From assembly GCA_938074135.1 (NCBI GenBank), contig CALJFL010000020.1, positions 1 through 14,528 of the forward strand: DNA of 14,528 nucleotides. The letters run 5' to 3'. Source of the DNA: an uncultured Halieaceae bacterium. GTDB taxonomy: Bacteria > Pseudomonadota > Gammaproteobacteria > Pseudomonadales > Halieaceae. Shown one piece after another: positions 7,248 to 14,528 of the stretch (position 1 is its first letter; every line of letters begins with the position of its first letter). The notes below the pieces were generated by a model. It was not told where the DNA came from and did no database searches. It was given only the letters and a program-made list of their open reading frames with translations. The position numbers were made by a program, and so were the translations under genes.

Positions 7248-7277
7248 AGTGGGATTCCAGATCGGTCCAAATTCGGG

Positions 7278-8201
7278 ATGCCCATAGTAATGGCAGTATC
7301 CGCTTTAACCAAGACCCAAAGAGATAGTCGCTGGCATGTGCTGGGGGCTGGATCAGTTGGCTCTCTTTTCGCCGCCTACCTGCAAGGTGCGGGCGCCGGG
7401 GTGACCTTGTTGCCACGGCAGTCCGCCGACCAGGGCAAGCGAATCATTGAGAACGGACCCGCCAGCGGAGAGTATAGATTCGACCGCTCGGCGCCCTGTG
7501 AAGATCAGCCAATCGATTTGCTGCTGGTAACGACCAAAGCCTATGACGTCACCGAGGCCCTGCAGTCCATAGCTCATCGTTTACAGCGCGATTGCGCTAT
7601 TGTTTTGCTGGTTAACGGCATGGGCCTCCCGTCGGAGCTAGCGGCTGTGAATCTGCCCGGCAAGCTCTATTTCGCCACCACCACGGAGGGCGCCTATCGC
7701 GAAAGCGATAATCGCCTGACCCATGCCGGCACGGGTGTAACCCGGGTTGGCCGCCAGGGCGAGGCGCCCCCGGCTTGGTTTGGTCTTTGGCAAGAAGCGA
7801 TTAACCGCTGCCATTGGGATACCGATATCGAATCTGCCCTTTGGCTCAAACTCGCGATCAACTGCGCCATCAATCCGCTGACCGCCCTGCACAATTGTTA
7901 CAACGGCGAACTGGCCGAGGCACCGGCATTGCGCGAGCGGGTCAGCGTGCTGTGCGCAGAAATTGCCGCTGTGGCGCAGGCCGCTGGTTACGATCAACTG
8001 GCCAACGAGCTGGAAGACCAGGTGTTCGCGGTCATTCGCGGTACGGCGGACAACCGATCCTCAATGTTGCAGGACCTGCGGGCAGGACGCCGAACCGAAA
8101 TTGACTATCTGACTGGCTACCTGGTGCGCTTGGCAGGTGAACTCGATATACCAGTACCCATGAATCTGGAGCTATTGAAGGAAATCAAAACCCATGAATG
8201 A
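7278..8201 (+). CDS. panE: 2-dehydropantoate 2-reductase (ketopantoate reductase)
   Basis: NADPH-dependent reduction of ketopantoate to pantoate, a step towards coenzyme A. The 307-aa protein has the Rossmann motif VLGAGSVGS (Gly23-x-Gly25-xx-Gly28). It also has LVTTKAYD and the catalytic lysine in KLAINCAINPLTAL (Lys191, with Asn195 and Asn199), equivalent to Lys176 in E. coli PanE. The substrate-binding block SSMLQDLRAGRRTEIDYL carries Glu274. The N-terminus is about 17 residues longer than in E. coli; an internal ATG at 7290 would shorten it by four, and neither start has a clear ribosome-binding site. The next gene starts 8 bp before this one ends, so they are probably coupled. Confidence 0.95.
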   Translation: MPIVMAVSALTKTQRDSRWHVLGAGSVGSLFAAYLQGAGAGVTLLPRQSADQGKRIIENGPASGEYRFDRSAPCEDQPIDLLLVTTKAYDVTEALQSIAHRLQRDCAIVLLVNGMGLPSELAAVNLPGKLYFATTTEGAYRESDNRLTHAGTGVTRVGRQGEAPPAWFGLWQEAINRCHWDTDIESALWLKLAINCAINPLTALHNCYNGELAEAPALRERVSVLCAEIAAVAQAAGYDQLANELEDQVFAVIRGTADNRSSMLQDLRAGRRTEIDYLTGYLVRLAGELDIPVPMNLELLKEIKTHE

Positions 8202-8853
8202 GCTGACCCTGACAAGCGGCGTGGTCGGACCGATAATACTGGCCTGCATTGCCGTTCCGGCTTTGGTGGCAAGCGATTTCAGGCAGTTTCGTGCGGGTCG
8301 CTTCCTGTTCAAACCCCTGGCAGCGCTGGCGTTTATCTGGCTGGCGCTCGTTCTGGGTGCAACGCAAAGCGTGTATGGGCAGTGGCTGTTGGCCGGCCTG
8401 CTGTGCTGCCTGCTTGGTGACCTGTTGCTGATGCCCGATCACAGCGGAAGCTTCCTCGCTGGCCTGTTCGCGTTCCTGACCGGACACCTCCTTTACATGG
8501 TAGCTTTCGCGCAGCTCGGTGATGCCTGGCAGATAATGATGATGATTAGCGTTCCAGCCTTGCTCTTGCTCGTTCTGGCTGCGCGCTGGTTATTACCTCA
8601 TGTTCCGCAGCCCATGAAAGTTCCCGTCAGCTGTTACATCGTTGTGATTACCGGCATGCTGCTCGCAGCCGGCTTGACCGGAGATCAACTCGCGGGGGTG
8701 CTCATCATCACCGGCGCCTGGGGCTTCGCCTTGTCTGACCTGGCAGTAGCACGGCAGCGTTTTGTCGCACCGGCGCGCATCAATGGCTTATGGGGAACCC
8801 CGCTTTATTTTGGTTCGCAAATGCTGATTGCCGGCTCGCTGGCACTGCTATAG
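8194..8853 (+). CDS. YhhN family membrane protein (lysoplasmalogenase-like)
   Basis: A 219-aa polytopic inner-membrane protein with about eight hydrophobic helices. It fits the YhhN/TMEM86 family by the spaced acidic motifs LLGDLLLM and GFALSDLAVARQRF, and by the closing YFGSQMLIAGSLALL. Mammalian TMEM86 proteins hydrolyse the vinyl ether of lysoplasmalogens. The bacterial role is not settled, and most gammaproteobacteria lack plasmalogens. The ATG at 8194 overlaps the last codons of panE by 8 bp. The gene ends 5 bp from the end of the convergent Ser/Thr kinase gene. Family assignment is likely; activity is unknown. Confidence 0.85.
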   Translation: MNELTLTSGVVGPIILACIAVPALVASDFRQFRAGRFLFKPLAALAFIWLALVLGATQSVYGQWLLAGLLCCLLGDLLLMPDHSGSFLAGLFAFLTGHLLYMVAFAQLGDAWQIMMMISVPALLLLVLAARWLLPHVPQPMKVPVSCYIVVITGMLLAAGLTGDQLAGVLIITGAWGFALSDLAVARQRFVAPARINGLWGTPLYFGSQMLIAGSLALL

Positions 8854-8858
8854 CACGC

Positions 8859-10271
8859 TTACCGGGAGTAAAGCGCCCGGGTCGCATCATCAATAACATC
8901 CCGCCAATGGGCCAGCGCATCACCCGGCAGCAGCGTGGCCTGCTGACGCCGGCGCTCATTGCGCCCTTCGCGAGCCAGCTCCAGCAGGCACAACTGGGCA
9001 TTACAGCGCAAGGCGATAACCAGGCTCTCGTCGCTAACATTTTCCGGAGCAGCGGCGATCGTAGACAACGTGGTCACAGGACCTGCTTCCGCGCTGACAA
9101 AAGTTGCTGTCGCCAGGATCTTTCCGGCCGCCGCCAGAACCTCGGCCTGCAGCCAGGTGGCGTTGACAGGCTCTGGCGCCGCCGAGGGCTTGCTAATCAC
9201 GATCACCGGCTCGCTGACCTGCACCCGCAGCGGTGACCTTATCACCGCCCAGCCGACGATCACGGTCAGGGCTAAAACCAGGGCGACACTGCCTGCAACA
9301 CGCCACTGGCGCCAAGCAACAGGCAAAGCCTCTGTCAAATCACTACCGGGGTCGGTGCTATCAAAGGTTGTGAATGCTGTCTCCAAGCCGGCTGTTTCTC
9401 GACGAAACCAAGGTCGCGCTTCGTCGAGCAGCGAATCACCAAGGCCCACTGGCATAGTGCGACGCACTGCACGCAGTACCCGTCGCACCTCGTGTGTGTT
9501 CGCTGGCCGCTGCTCTGGCGAGGGTCTAAGCAGCGCTTCAATCAGGGCATGCAACTCGGCATTGATCGCAGTACCGTCAACCGCAAGATCCGGAACGATC
9601 GCGGTACCTGTCTGCAACCCTTGCGTATCGAGACGACCGTCACGAAAGTAGGGATGTTCGCCGCTGAGCATGCGGAACATAAGACAACCCAGCGCAAAAA
9701 GATCGGCGCGGATGTCCAGCGCATCGCCGCGCAACTGTTCTGGAGATATGGCACTGGCGCTACCCGCACTGACATCAGCGCTGGCTGCGCTGTCGCGCGC
9801 GATCCCGAAATCGGTAAGCTTTGCTCGCCCGTCCTGGGTAATTAATACATTGGCGGCCTTCACATCACCGTGCACGATGCCCTGTCGACGGGCACCAGCC
9901 AATGCGGAGGCCAGGTCAGAGGCGACCGACAGGATGCTGGGCTGGGACAGATTGGTAACCGTCAGAAGTTGTTCCAGATCACAACCGGGAACGTATTCCA
10001 TCACCAGTGCCAGATAAGGCGGCACCACTACAACATCGTAGATTTTCACCAGGTGCGGACTGTCGAGGGTAGCAACGGTCCTGGCTTCTCTGACTAACTG
10101 TTTACGTGCCACCCGCGAGCGTGGCCGGGACAGAAGTTTGATCGCAACACGCCGACGCAGGCGGTCGTCATAGCCCAGATAGACCCTGCCCTGTCCACCT
10201 CGGCGAATCAGTTCGATCAATCGATAGGGCCCTATACGATCGCCCTCAATGCCGGGGATCGAGAGTCCCAT
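8859..10271 (-). CDS. Hanks-type Ser/Thr protein kinase with one transmembrane helix
   Basis: A 470-aa bitopic kinase. Kinase domain, about 13-275: glycine loop RRGGQGRV (first Gly replaced by Arg23), VAIK with Lys45, helix-C Glu62, catalytic HGDVKAAN (Asp136, Asn141), DFG 154-156 and SPEQ 176-179 in place of APE. HGD instead of HRD makes it a non-RD kinase, so activation-loop phosphorylation may not be the main control. A hydrophobic helix at about 326-343 should cross the membrane, placing the last ~125 residues in the periplasm. That tail holds a conserved-looking CNAQLC pair (possible disulfide) and is not a PASTA, WD40 or other domain I recognise. The start overlaps the stop of the FHA-AAA+ regulator gene (TAATG) with GGAG 6 nt before the ATG, so the two are translationally coupled. 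The kinase may phosphorylate that regulator; this is inferred. Confidence 0.93.
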   Translation of the reverse strand: MGLSIPGIEGDRIGPYRLIELIRRGGQGRVYLGYDDRLRRRVAIKLLSRPRSRVARKQLVREARTVATLDSPHLVKIYDVVVVPPYLALVMEYVPGCDLEQLLTVTNLSQPSILSVASDLASALAGARRQGIVHGDVKAANVLITQDGRAKLTDFGIARDSAASADVSAGSASAISPEQLRGDALDIRADLFALGCLMFRMLSGEHPYFRDGRLDTQGLQTGTAIVPDLAVDGTAINAELHALIEALLRPSPEQRPANTHEVRRVLRAVRRTMPVGLGDSLLDEARPWFRRETAGLETAFTTFDSTDPGSDLTEALPVAWRQWRVAGSVALVLALTVIVGWAVIRSPLRVQVSEPVIVISKPSAAPEPVNATWLQAEVLAAAGKILATATFVSAEAGPVTTLSTIAAAPENVSDESLVIALRCNAQLCLLELAREGRNERRRQQATLLPGDALAHWRDVIDDATRALYSR

Positions 10272-11872
10272 TAATCTCCGGGCCGGCGCTCCGGCGGCCG
10301 GCGCTCCGGCGGCCGGCGTTCCGGCGGCTCGCGCAGCCGGCCGCGCAAGGCCTGCGGCGATACTTTCAGTTGCTGCGCCGTCGCTGCCAGATCACCTGCG
10401 CAGCGTTCCATCGCCGCCAGTAACTCGGCCATTGGAATATCCGCAGCCAGGCGCAAATCACGGGATTTTTCGATGTGACGATAAACCGACTGCCGAGAAA
10501 TCCGCAGGGTTCTGGCCACCTCGGCAACCTGATAATTGGCAGCCATCAGAGCAGCATCCAATTCGACCGGACTAACAGAGCTGGCTCCCGTAACCTCCTT
10601 GTCATCGTTTTCTCGCTCAGCCCGTTCCGGGGTTAGCGCGGCCACCAGTTCGGCGGGCACCGCCAGCGTATCGTCACAGGCGTGGACCAACTGGCGAAGC
10701 CGATTGGCCAGCTCGCGGATATTTCCAGGCCAGTGATAGCGCAGCAACAGGTGAAAAAGTTCTGCCCACAGCGCGGTAGCGGTCTCGGGACTGCCAAGGC
10801 GCGGCAACAGCGGCTGCTTGCCCTGTTCCTCGCATATCTCCAGCAACAATGCCCGGGCCAGTTCGCCCAGATCCTCGCGATGATTGCGCAGCGGCTTGAG
10901 CCGGATCTCGCAGGCGCCCAATCGATGGCGCAAGGCGGTCTTGAATCCACAATTGTCGGCATCGAGGTCGGCGTCGGTCGCCGAGACAATACGTACATCC
11001 ACTTTCCGCGTCGGCCCGCCAACCGGTTGGATTTCGCGCTGCTGCAATGCCCGTAACAGTTGGGCTTGAATTTCCGCAGGAGTATCACCCACCTCATCGA
11101 GGAACAGGGTGCCCCCCTCTGCCTGCTCAAAGTAACCGCGGGCGGCACCGGTGGCACCGGTGTAGGCCCCCTTGGCATTGCCAAACAGCAGAGTTGGAGC
11201 GAGGCCCTGGGGTATCGCCGCCATGTTGACTGTCACCAGAGGTGCGTTGCCTCTTGCACTGGTCTTATGTAGCGCCTGTGCCACCAGTTCCTTACCCGTC
11301 CCGGTCTCACCGAGAATCAACACATCGTCACCCGAACGGGCCGCCCTGGCGATCTGCGAGCGCAGGGCATTCATATAAAAACTACTGCCTACCATAGCAC
11401 TAGCAACCGCACTGGCATCCTGCACCGTGGCCGCAGCTGTCACCGTTCGACGCAGTAGCAAAACCACCCCGTGCGCCAGGAAAATGGCAATACCTTCACG
11501 GGCATCGGCGGCGGAAAATGTTCTTGGGGCCACCAGTTCACTACCCTCGACGCGGCACCGGCAGGCCCCTTCACAACGGCTCAATGTTAAGCCGTCGCCA
11601 AGCAAACGAATATTTACTGCTTCCCGGCTGACATGTCGATCCTGCAGGGGCAGCCCGCCTTGAGCAGGCCCGGCAGCGGGGAGTTTGAACAGTGGACTGT
11701 GCCGACCGACCTGCATCTGGCTGTCACCGATCGGCAAGGTCGCCGCAGCACCGATAAGAGATGGGTCAGGGTGGAAAACTATGGTTAGAACCAGGCGCTC
11801 TGCCGGTGCGGATCGCGACAGGCTGGTAATAACAGAAGGCAGTGTAGGCTCTGCTGGCGTATCAGTCGACAT
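10271..11872 (-). CDS. FHA domain-AAA+ sigma54-type transcriptional activator with two HTH segments
   Basis: A 533-aa regulator. About 30-140 is an FHA domain, which reads phosphothreonine. Gly56-Arg57 and Ser82-Arg83 are kept, but the usual His of the SRxH motif is Ala85, and a Cys100-x3-Cys-x-Cys106 cluster lies nearby. About 160-400 is an AAA+ domain: Walker A GETGTGKE (188-195), Walker B GGTLFLDE (253-260) and WPGNIREL (381-388). The sigma54-contact loop reads GAYTGA (235-240) rather than GAFTGA. A Fis-like helix-turn-helix at about 438-468 (VAEVARTLRISRQSVYRHIE) is followed by a second HTH-like stretch (481-513). The protein ends in three PPERR repeats. No receiver domain is present, so input should come through the FHA domain, likely from the kinase encoded immediately downstream. 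The ATG at 11872 has no clear Shine-Dalgarno. Target genes are unknown. Confidence 0.93.
   Translation of the reverse strand: MSTDTPAEPTLPSVITSLSRSAPAERLVLTIVFHPDPSLIGAAATLPIGDSQMQVGRHSPLFKLPAAGPAQGGLPLQDRHVSREAVNIRLLGDGLTLSRCEGACRCRVEGSELVAPRTFSAADAREGIAIFLAHGVVLLLRRTVTAAATVQDASAVASAMVGSSFYMNALRSQIARAARSGDDVLILGETGTGKELVAQALHKTSARGNAPLVTVNMAAIPQGLAPTLLFGNAKGAYTGATGAARGYFEQAEGGTLFLDEVGDTPAEIQAQLLRALQQREIQPVGGPTRKVDVRIVSATDADLDADNCGFKTALRHRLGACEIRLKPLRNHREDLGELARALLLEICEEQGKQPLLPRLGSPETATALWAELFHLLLRYHWPGNIRELANRLRQLVHACDDTLAVPAELVAALTPERAERENDDKEVTGASSVSPVELDAALMAANYQVAEVARTLRISRQSVYRHIEKSRDLRLAADIPMAELLAAMERCAGDLAATAQQLKVSPQALRGRLREPPERRPPERRPPERRPGD
10281..10325. repeat. three tandem 15-bp repeats encoding PPERR at the regulator C-terminus
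   Basis: GGCCGGCGCTCCGGC occurs at 10281-10295 and 10296-10310 and, with one change (GGCCGGCGTTCCGGC), at 10311-10325. A decayed further unit may follow. The period is a multiple of three, so copy-number change would lengthen or shorten the protein tail without a frameshift. The array ends just before the GGAG that serves the kinase start. Confidence 0.95.
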
Positions 11873-11989
11873 TGTCAGAAATCAGGGTCCGGGCGCAAAC
11901 GGGTACCGCTTCATCTAGCCTAGCAGCTTATGGAGAAAACGCCCGTCTGCTGGTCACAACTGATGGAACGGTGCGACAAACCAGGATGT

Positions 11990-12841
11990 CTAGAGCAGCA
12001 GCTCCAGCAGGGATGCCACCAAAAGCCAGCAGGCCGCGCTACGCACCAGCAGGCTTGCCAGCTCCCGAACTTCTTCAGCGGCAGCAGTACCAAATGACTC
12101 GGCAGGCACCTCCACAGCTGCCCTTGATCCAACAAGGGCGCTGCGACCGACCGACTGCAACAAGTCCTCCGCTGCTATGCCGGAGCCGGGAGCCACGCCG
12201 GCCAGGGCAGCGCGACTGCCGACAAAGTCACCCGCCAGGGCAAAGGTCAATGCCAGCAAACGGGCTGGCACCCAATCGGCCACCGACAGGCACCGACCAG
12301 CCATCTGGGCATGGTCGTTGTTAGCGGCCATCTGTAGCAGGCGATAGGCAAGAGCTGCAGCCGGCCCGAGCAACAAAAAATAGAAGACCACGGCAAACCA
12401 GCGCTGGTAGCCTTCATAGAATAATGCCTGCTGAACCTTCTGATGTAGGGCTGCGGGGTCGGTGACCTCTTCGCTATCGTCTATACGAGGCAGTTCCGAA
12501 CGCAGATACAACCAGGCACCCTCGAAATCACCGTTGAGGCAATAGCGACAATAGCGCTCAATCACGGTGGCAAAGTCACTGCGACCAAAGCAATACAATA
12601 AGAGCGCAGCTGCCACAGCGATCCACAGTAGCCCGAATAATAACGGCCGCAGAAGATCCAGCAGCAATACTGCCCCGAGGACCGGGACGCCAATCAGCAG
12701 GGCAAAGGCAGGCCAGCCACTCATTCCGGAACCCTGAACCCTGCCAGACCAGTAGCGAAACCAGTTGTCGTGGCGTGCTGCTTCCGGGTTGCCCCAAACC
12801 TGTAGAAGAACCACCGCAATGATCAGCGCCAGAAAACTCAT
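11990..12841 (-). CDS. ampE: AmpE, inner-membrane signalling modulator
   Basis: A 283-aa membrane protein matching E. coli AmpE in length, in helix layout (about 1-15, 42-62, 65-85, 147-168, 264-282) and in the LSVADWVPARLLALTFALAGDF block, which corresponds to [21 protein letters not shown] in E. coli. ALFYEGYQRWFAVVFYF is also family-typical. AmpE is coupled to AmpD in beta-lactamase induction and peptidoglycan recycling; its biochemical activity is unresolved. The start overlaps the ampD stop in ATGA, showing translational coupling. A 117-bp gap (11873-11989) separates it from the FHA-AAA+ regulator gene on the same strand. I see no terminator and no convincing -24/-12 or -35/-10 promoter in that gap, so read-through is possible. 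Confidence 0.93.
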   Translation of the reverse strand: MSFLALIIAVVLLQVWGNPEAARHDNWFRYWSGRVQGSGMSGWPAFALLIGVPVLGAVLLLDLLRPLLFGLLWIAVAAALLLYCFGRSDFATVIERYCRYCLNGDFEGAWLYLRSELPRIDDSEEVTDPAALHQKVQQALFYEGYQRWFAVVFYFLLLGPAAALAYRLLQMAANNDHAQMAGRCLSVADWVPARLLALTFALAGDFVGSRAALAGVAPGSGIAAEDLLQSVGRSALVGSRAAVEVPAESFGTAAAEEVRELASLLVRSAACWLLVASLLELLL

Positions 12842-13404
12842 ACACCTGCCTCCATGGTTGCCATTTCCGCCCGGTAGCGGTCCCAGTCAAATGCCGGCCC
12901 TGGATCAGTCTTGCGGCCAGGGGCTATATCACTATGACCAGCAATACGTTTGCTGGACAGCTCTGGATAGGCATCGATCAGGGCGACTGTGACGCGGGCA
13001 AGTACTTCATACTGTGCGGCGCTATATGGCTCATCATCCGTCCCCTCAAGTTCAATACCGATACTGAAATCATTGCAGTTATTACGACCATCATAGCAAG
13101 ACTCACCGGCATGCCAGGCACGGTCATCGCAACTGACAAACTGAACCAGTTCACCACTGCGCTTGATCAGCAGATGAGCCGACACCTCGAGACCACGGAT
13201 CTCATCGAAATAGGGGTGTTCATCCCAGTTCAGGCAATTGGTAAAAAGTTGTTCGATACAGTTGCCGCTGTAGTCGCCCGGGGGCAGGGAAATGTTGTGC
13301 ACAACAAGCAACCCCGGGGTACAGCCCGGTGGGCGCGGGCCATAGTTGGGCGAAGGTACGCGCCTGGCACCCGACAGCCAGCCCTGTTCGATGGAATAGT
13401 CCAT
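12838..13404 (-). CDS. ampD: AmpD, cytoplasmic 1,6-anhydro-N-acetylmuramyl-L-alanine amidase
   Basis: A zinc amidase that cleaves the peptide from anhydromuropeptides imported for recycling, keeping AmpR-type inducers low. The 188-aa protein follows E. coli AmpD closely: GWLSGARRVPSPNYGPRP, VVHNISLPPG with zinc ligand His36, NDFSIGIELEGTD with Glu118, and AGHSDIAPGRKTDPGPAFDW with His157, Lys165 and Asp167. No signal peptide is seen, as expected for the cytoplasmic enzyme. The start at 13404 is set by a GGGGAG ribosome-binding site and by homologue length. A longer frame from 13428 would start inside the -10 element and is rejected. The gene leads a minus-strand run with ampE, and nadC is divergent, as in E. 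coli and Pseudomonas. Confidence 0.95.
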   Translation of the reverse strand: MDYSIEQGWLSGARRVPSPNYGPRPPGCTPGLLVVHNISLPPGDYSGNCIEQLFTNCLNWDEHPYFDEIRGLEVSAHLLIKRSGELVQFVSCDDRAWHAGESCYDGRNNCNDFSIGIELEGTDDEPYSAAQYEVLARVTVALIDAYPELSSKRIAGHSDIAPGRKTDPGPAFDWDRYRAEMATMEAGV

Positions 13405-13423
13405 AGTTGCTCTCCCCCGCCTC

Positions 13424-13453
13424 ATCATAATCGACAGCGGGCTAGGTGCTCAA
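13424..13453 (-). promoter_or_regulatory. sigma70-type promoter of ampD-ampE
   Basis: Read on the minus strand, TTGAGC (13448-13453) and TATGAT (13424-13429) are 18 bp apart. The expected transcription start, near 13417, leaves a leader of only about 13 nt that contains the GGGGAG ribosome-binding site of ampD. Confidence 0.6.
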
Positions 13454-13490
13454 TGAGACTTTTACGGGGCTGCAAGCCGCCGGCGTCTGC

Positions 13491-13499
13491 TGCTACAAT
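13491..13499 (+). promoter_or_regulatory. extended -10 promoter of nadC
   Basis: TGC directly before TACAAT (13494-13499) forms an extended -10 element. The -35 region 17 bp upstream is poor, which an extended -10 can offset. Transcription would start near 13506, about 20 nt before the nadC start. It lies about 40 bp from the divergent ampD promoter, so the two may influence each other. Confidence 0.5.
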
Positions 13500-13522
13500 T
13501 CCCGCCCGCCTGCCAAACATGA

Positions 13523-14380
<858 letters not shown>

Positions 14381-14399
14381 CCGCCGACACCTTCTGTGC

Positions 14400-14528
14400 T
14401 CAGAGCAAGGCTTCGCGACTGACCAGCACCCCGTTATTATCGGCGTAGATGTAATCTCCGGGCAGGATATCCACACCGCCGAAGCTCACCGGGATATCAC
14501 GCTGGCCAACGCCGAGTTTTTCCGTCTT
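14400..14528 (-). CDS. rraA: RraA family protein, C-terminal end only (5' part beyond the window)
   Basis: Only 42 residues are present: [20 protein letters not shown], then [22 protein letters not shown] and stop. The VSFGGV-x5[14 protein letters not shown] pattern is the C-terminus of RraA proteins, including E. coli RraA ([21 protein letters not shown]). E. coli RraA binds and inhibits RNase E. Related proteins are HMG/oxaloacetate aldolases, so the exact function is open. The frame reaches the window edge without a start. It converges on nadC. Confidence 0.88.
   Translation of the reverse strand, partial: KTEKLGVGQRDIPVSFGGVDILPGDYIYADNNGVLVSREALL

Noticed and set aside
8856..8875. Hairpin between yhhN and the Ser/Thr kinase gene as a terminator
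   Set aside because: A CGCTTAC/GTAAAGCG stem with one bulge forms, but no T-run follows on either strand, and it overlaps the kinase coding end.
11881..11930. Possible -24/-12 sigma54 promoter before the FHA-AAA+ regulator gene
   Set aside because: A GG and a GC are 9 bp apart instead of the required 10, and the flanking bases do not fit the consensus.
13405..13428. Longer ampD reading frame starting at 13428
   Set aside because: Its start codons fall within the predicted -10 element. The ATG at 13404 has a strong GGGGAG site and matches the length of known AmpD proteins.

Overview
The window (14,528 bp, GC-rich) reads as chromosomal DNA from a Gram-negative gammaproteobacterium, plausibly a marine Cellvibrionales-like lineage, although the genus cannot be fixed from sequence alone. 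Two neighbourhoods match the Escherichia/Pseudomonas gene order: nadC divergent from ampD-ampE, and yajQ divergent from panE. Coding density is very high. The longest stretch without a gene is about 240 bp (2692-2930), and it carries a promoter and a TPP riboswitch. No tRNA, rRNA, insertion sequence, CRISPR array or phage gene was seen.

Left end (1-2691, minus strand): a partial NAD-dependent epimerase/dehydratase, a beta-class carbonic anhydrase, and a GAF-like protein with a degenerate GGDEF domain. The last two are 3-18 bp apart and probably co-transcribed.

Thiamine salvage operon (2742-6768, plus strand): a sigma70-type promoter, a TPP riboswitch whose downstream RNA can bury the ribosome-binding site, a TonB-dependent outer-membrane receptor, a single-domain YkoF-like thiamine/HMP-binding protein, a PnuC/PnuT-family permease and a ThiK-like small-molecule kinase. 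Together they would carry thiamine from outside the cell across both membranes and trap it by phosphorylation. The last two junctions overlap (4 and 34 bp), which suggests translational coupling. This is the most coherent system in the window.

Middle (6765-8853): yajQ on the minus strand, whose stop overlaps the end of the thiamine operon in a shared CTAG. Divergent from it are panE (ketopantoate reductase) and an overlapping YhhN-family membrane protein.

Signalling and wall-recycling block (8859-13404, minus strand): transcription runs from ampD through ampE (ATGA overlap), then after a 117-bp gap an FHA-AAA+ sigma54-type activator with two helix-turn-helix segments, then (TAATG overlap) a Hanks-type Ser/Thr kinase with one transmembrane helix and an unrecognised C-terminal domain. 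A kinase plus a phosphothreonine-reading regulator next to muropeptide recycling genes is the least expected arrangement here.

Right end: nadC (plus strand) with an extended -10 promoter, then the C-terminal end of rraA (minus strand), cut by the window edge.
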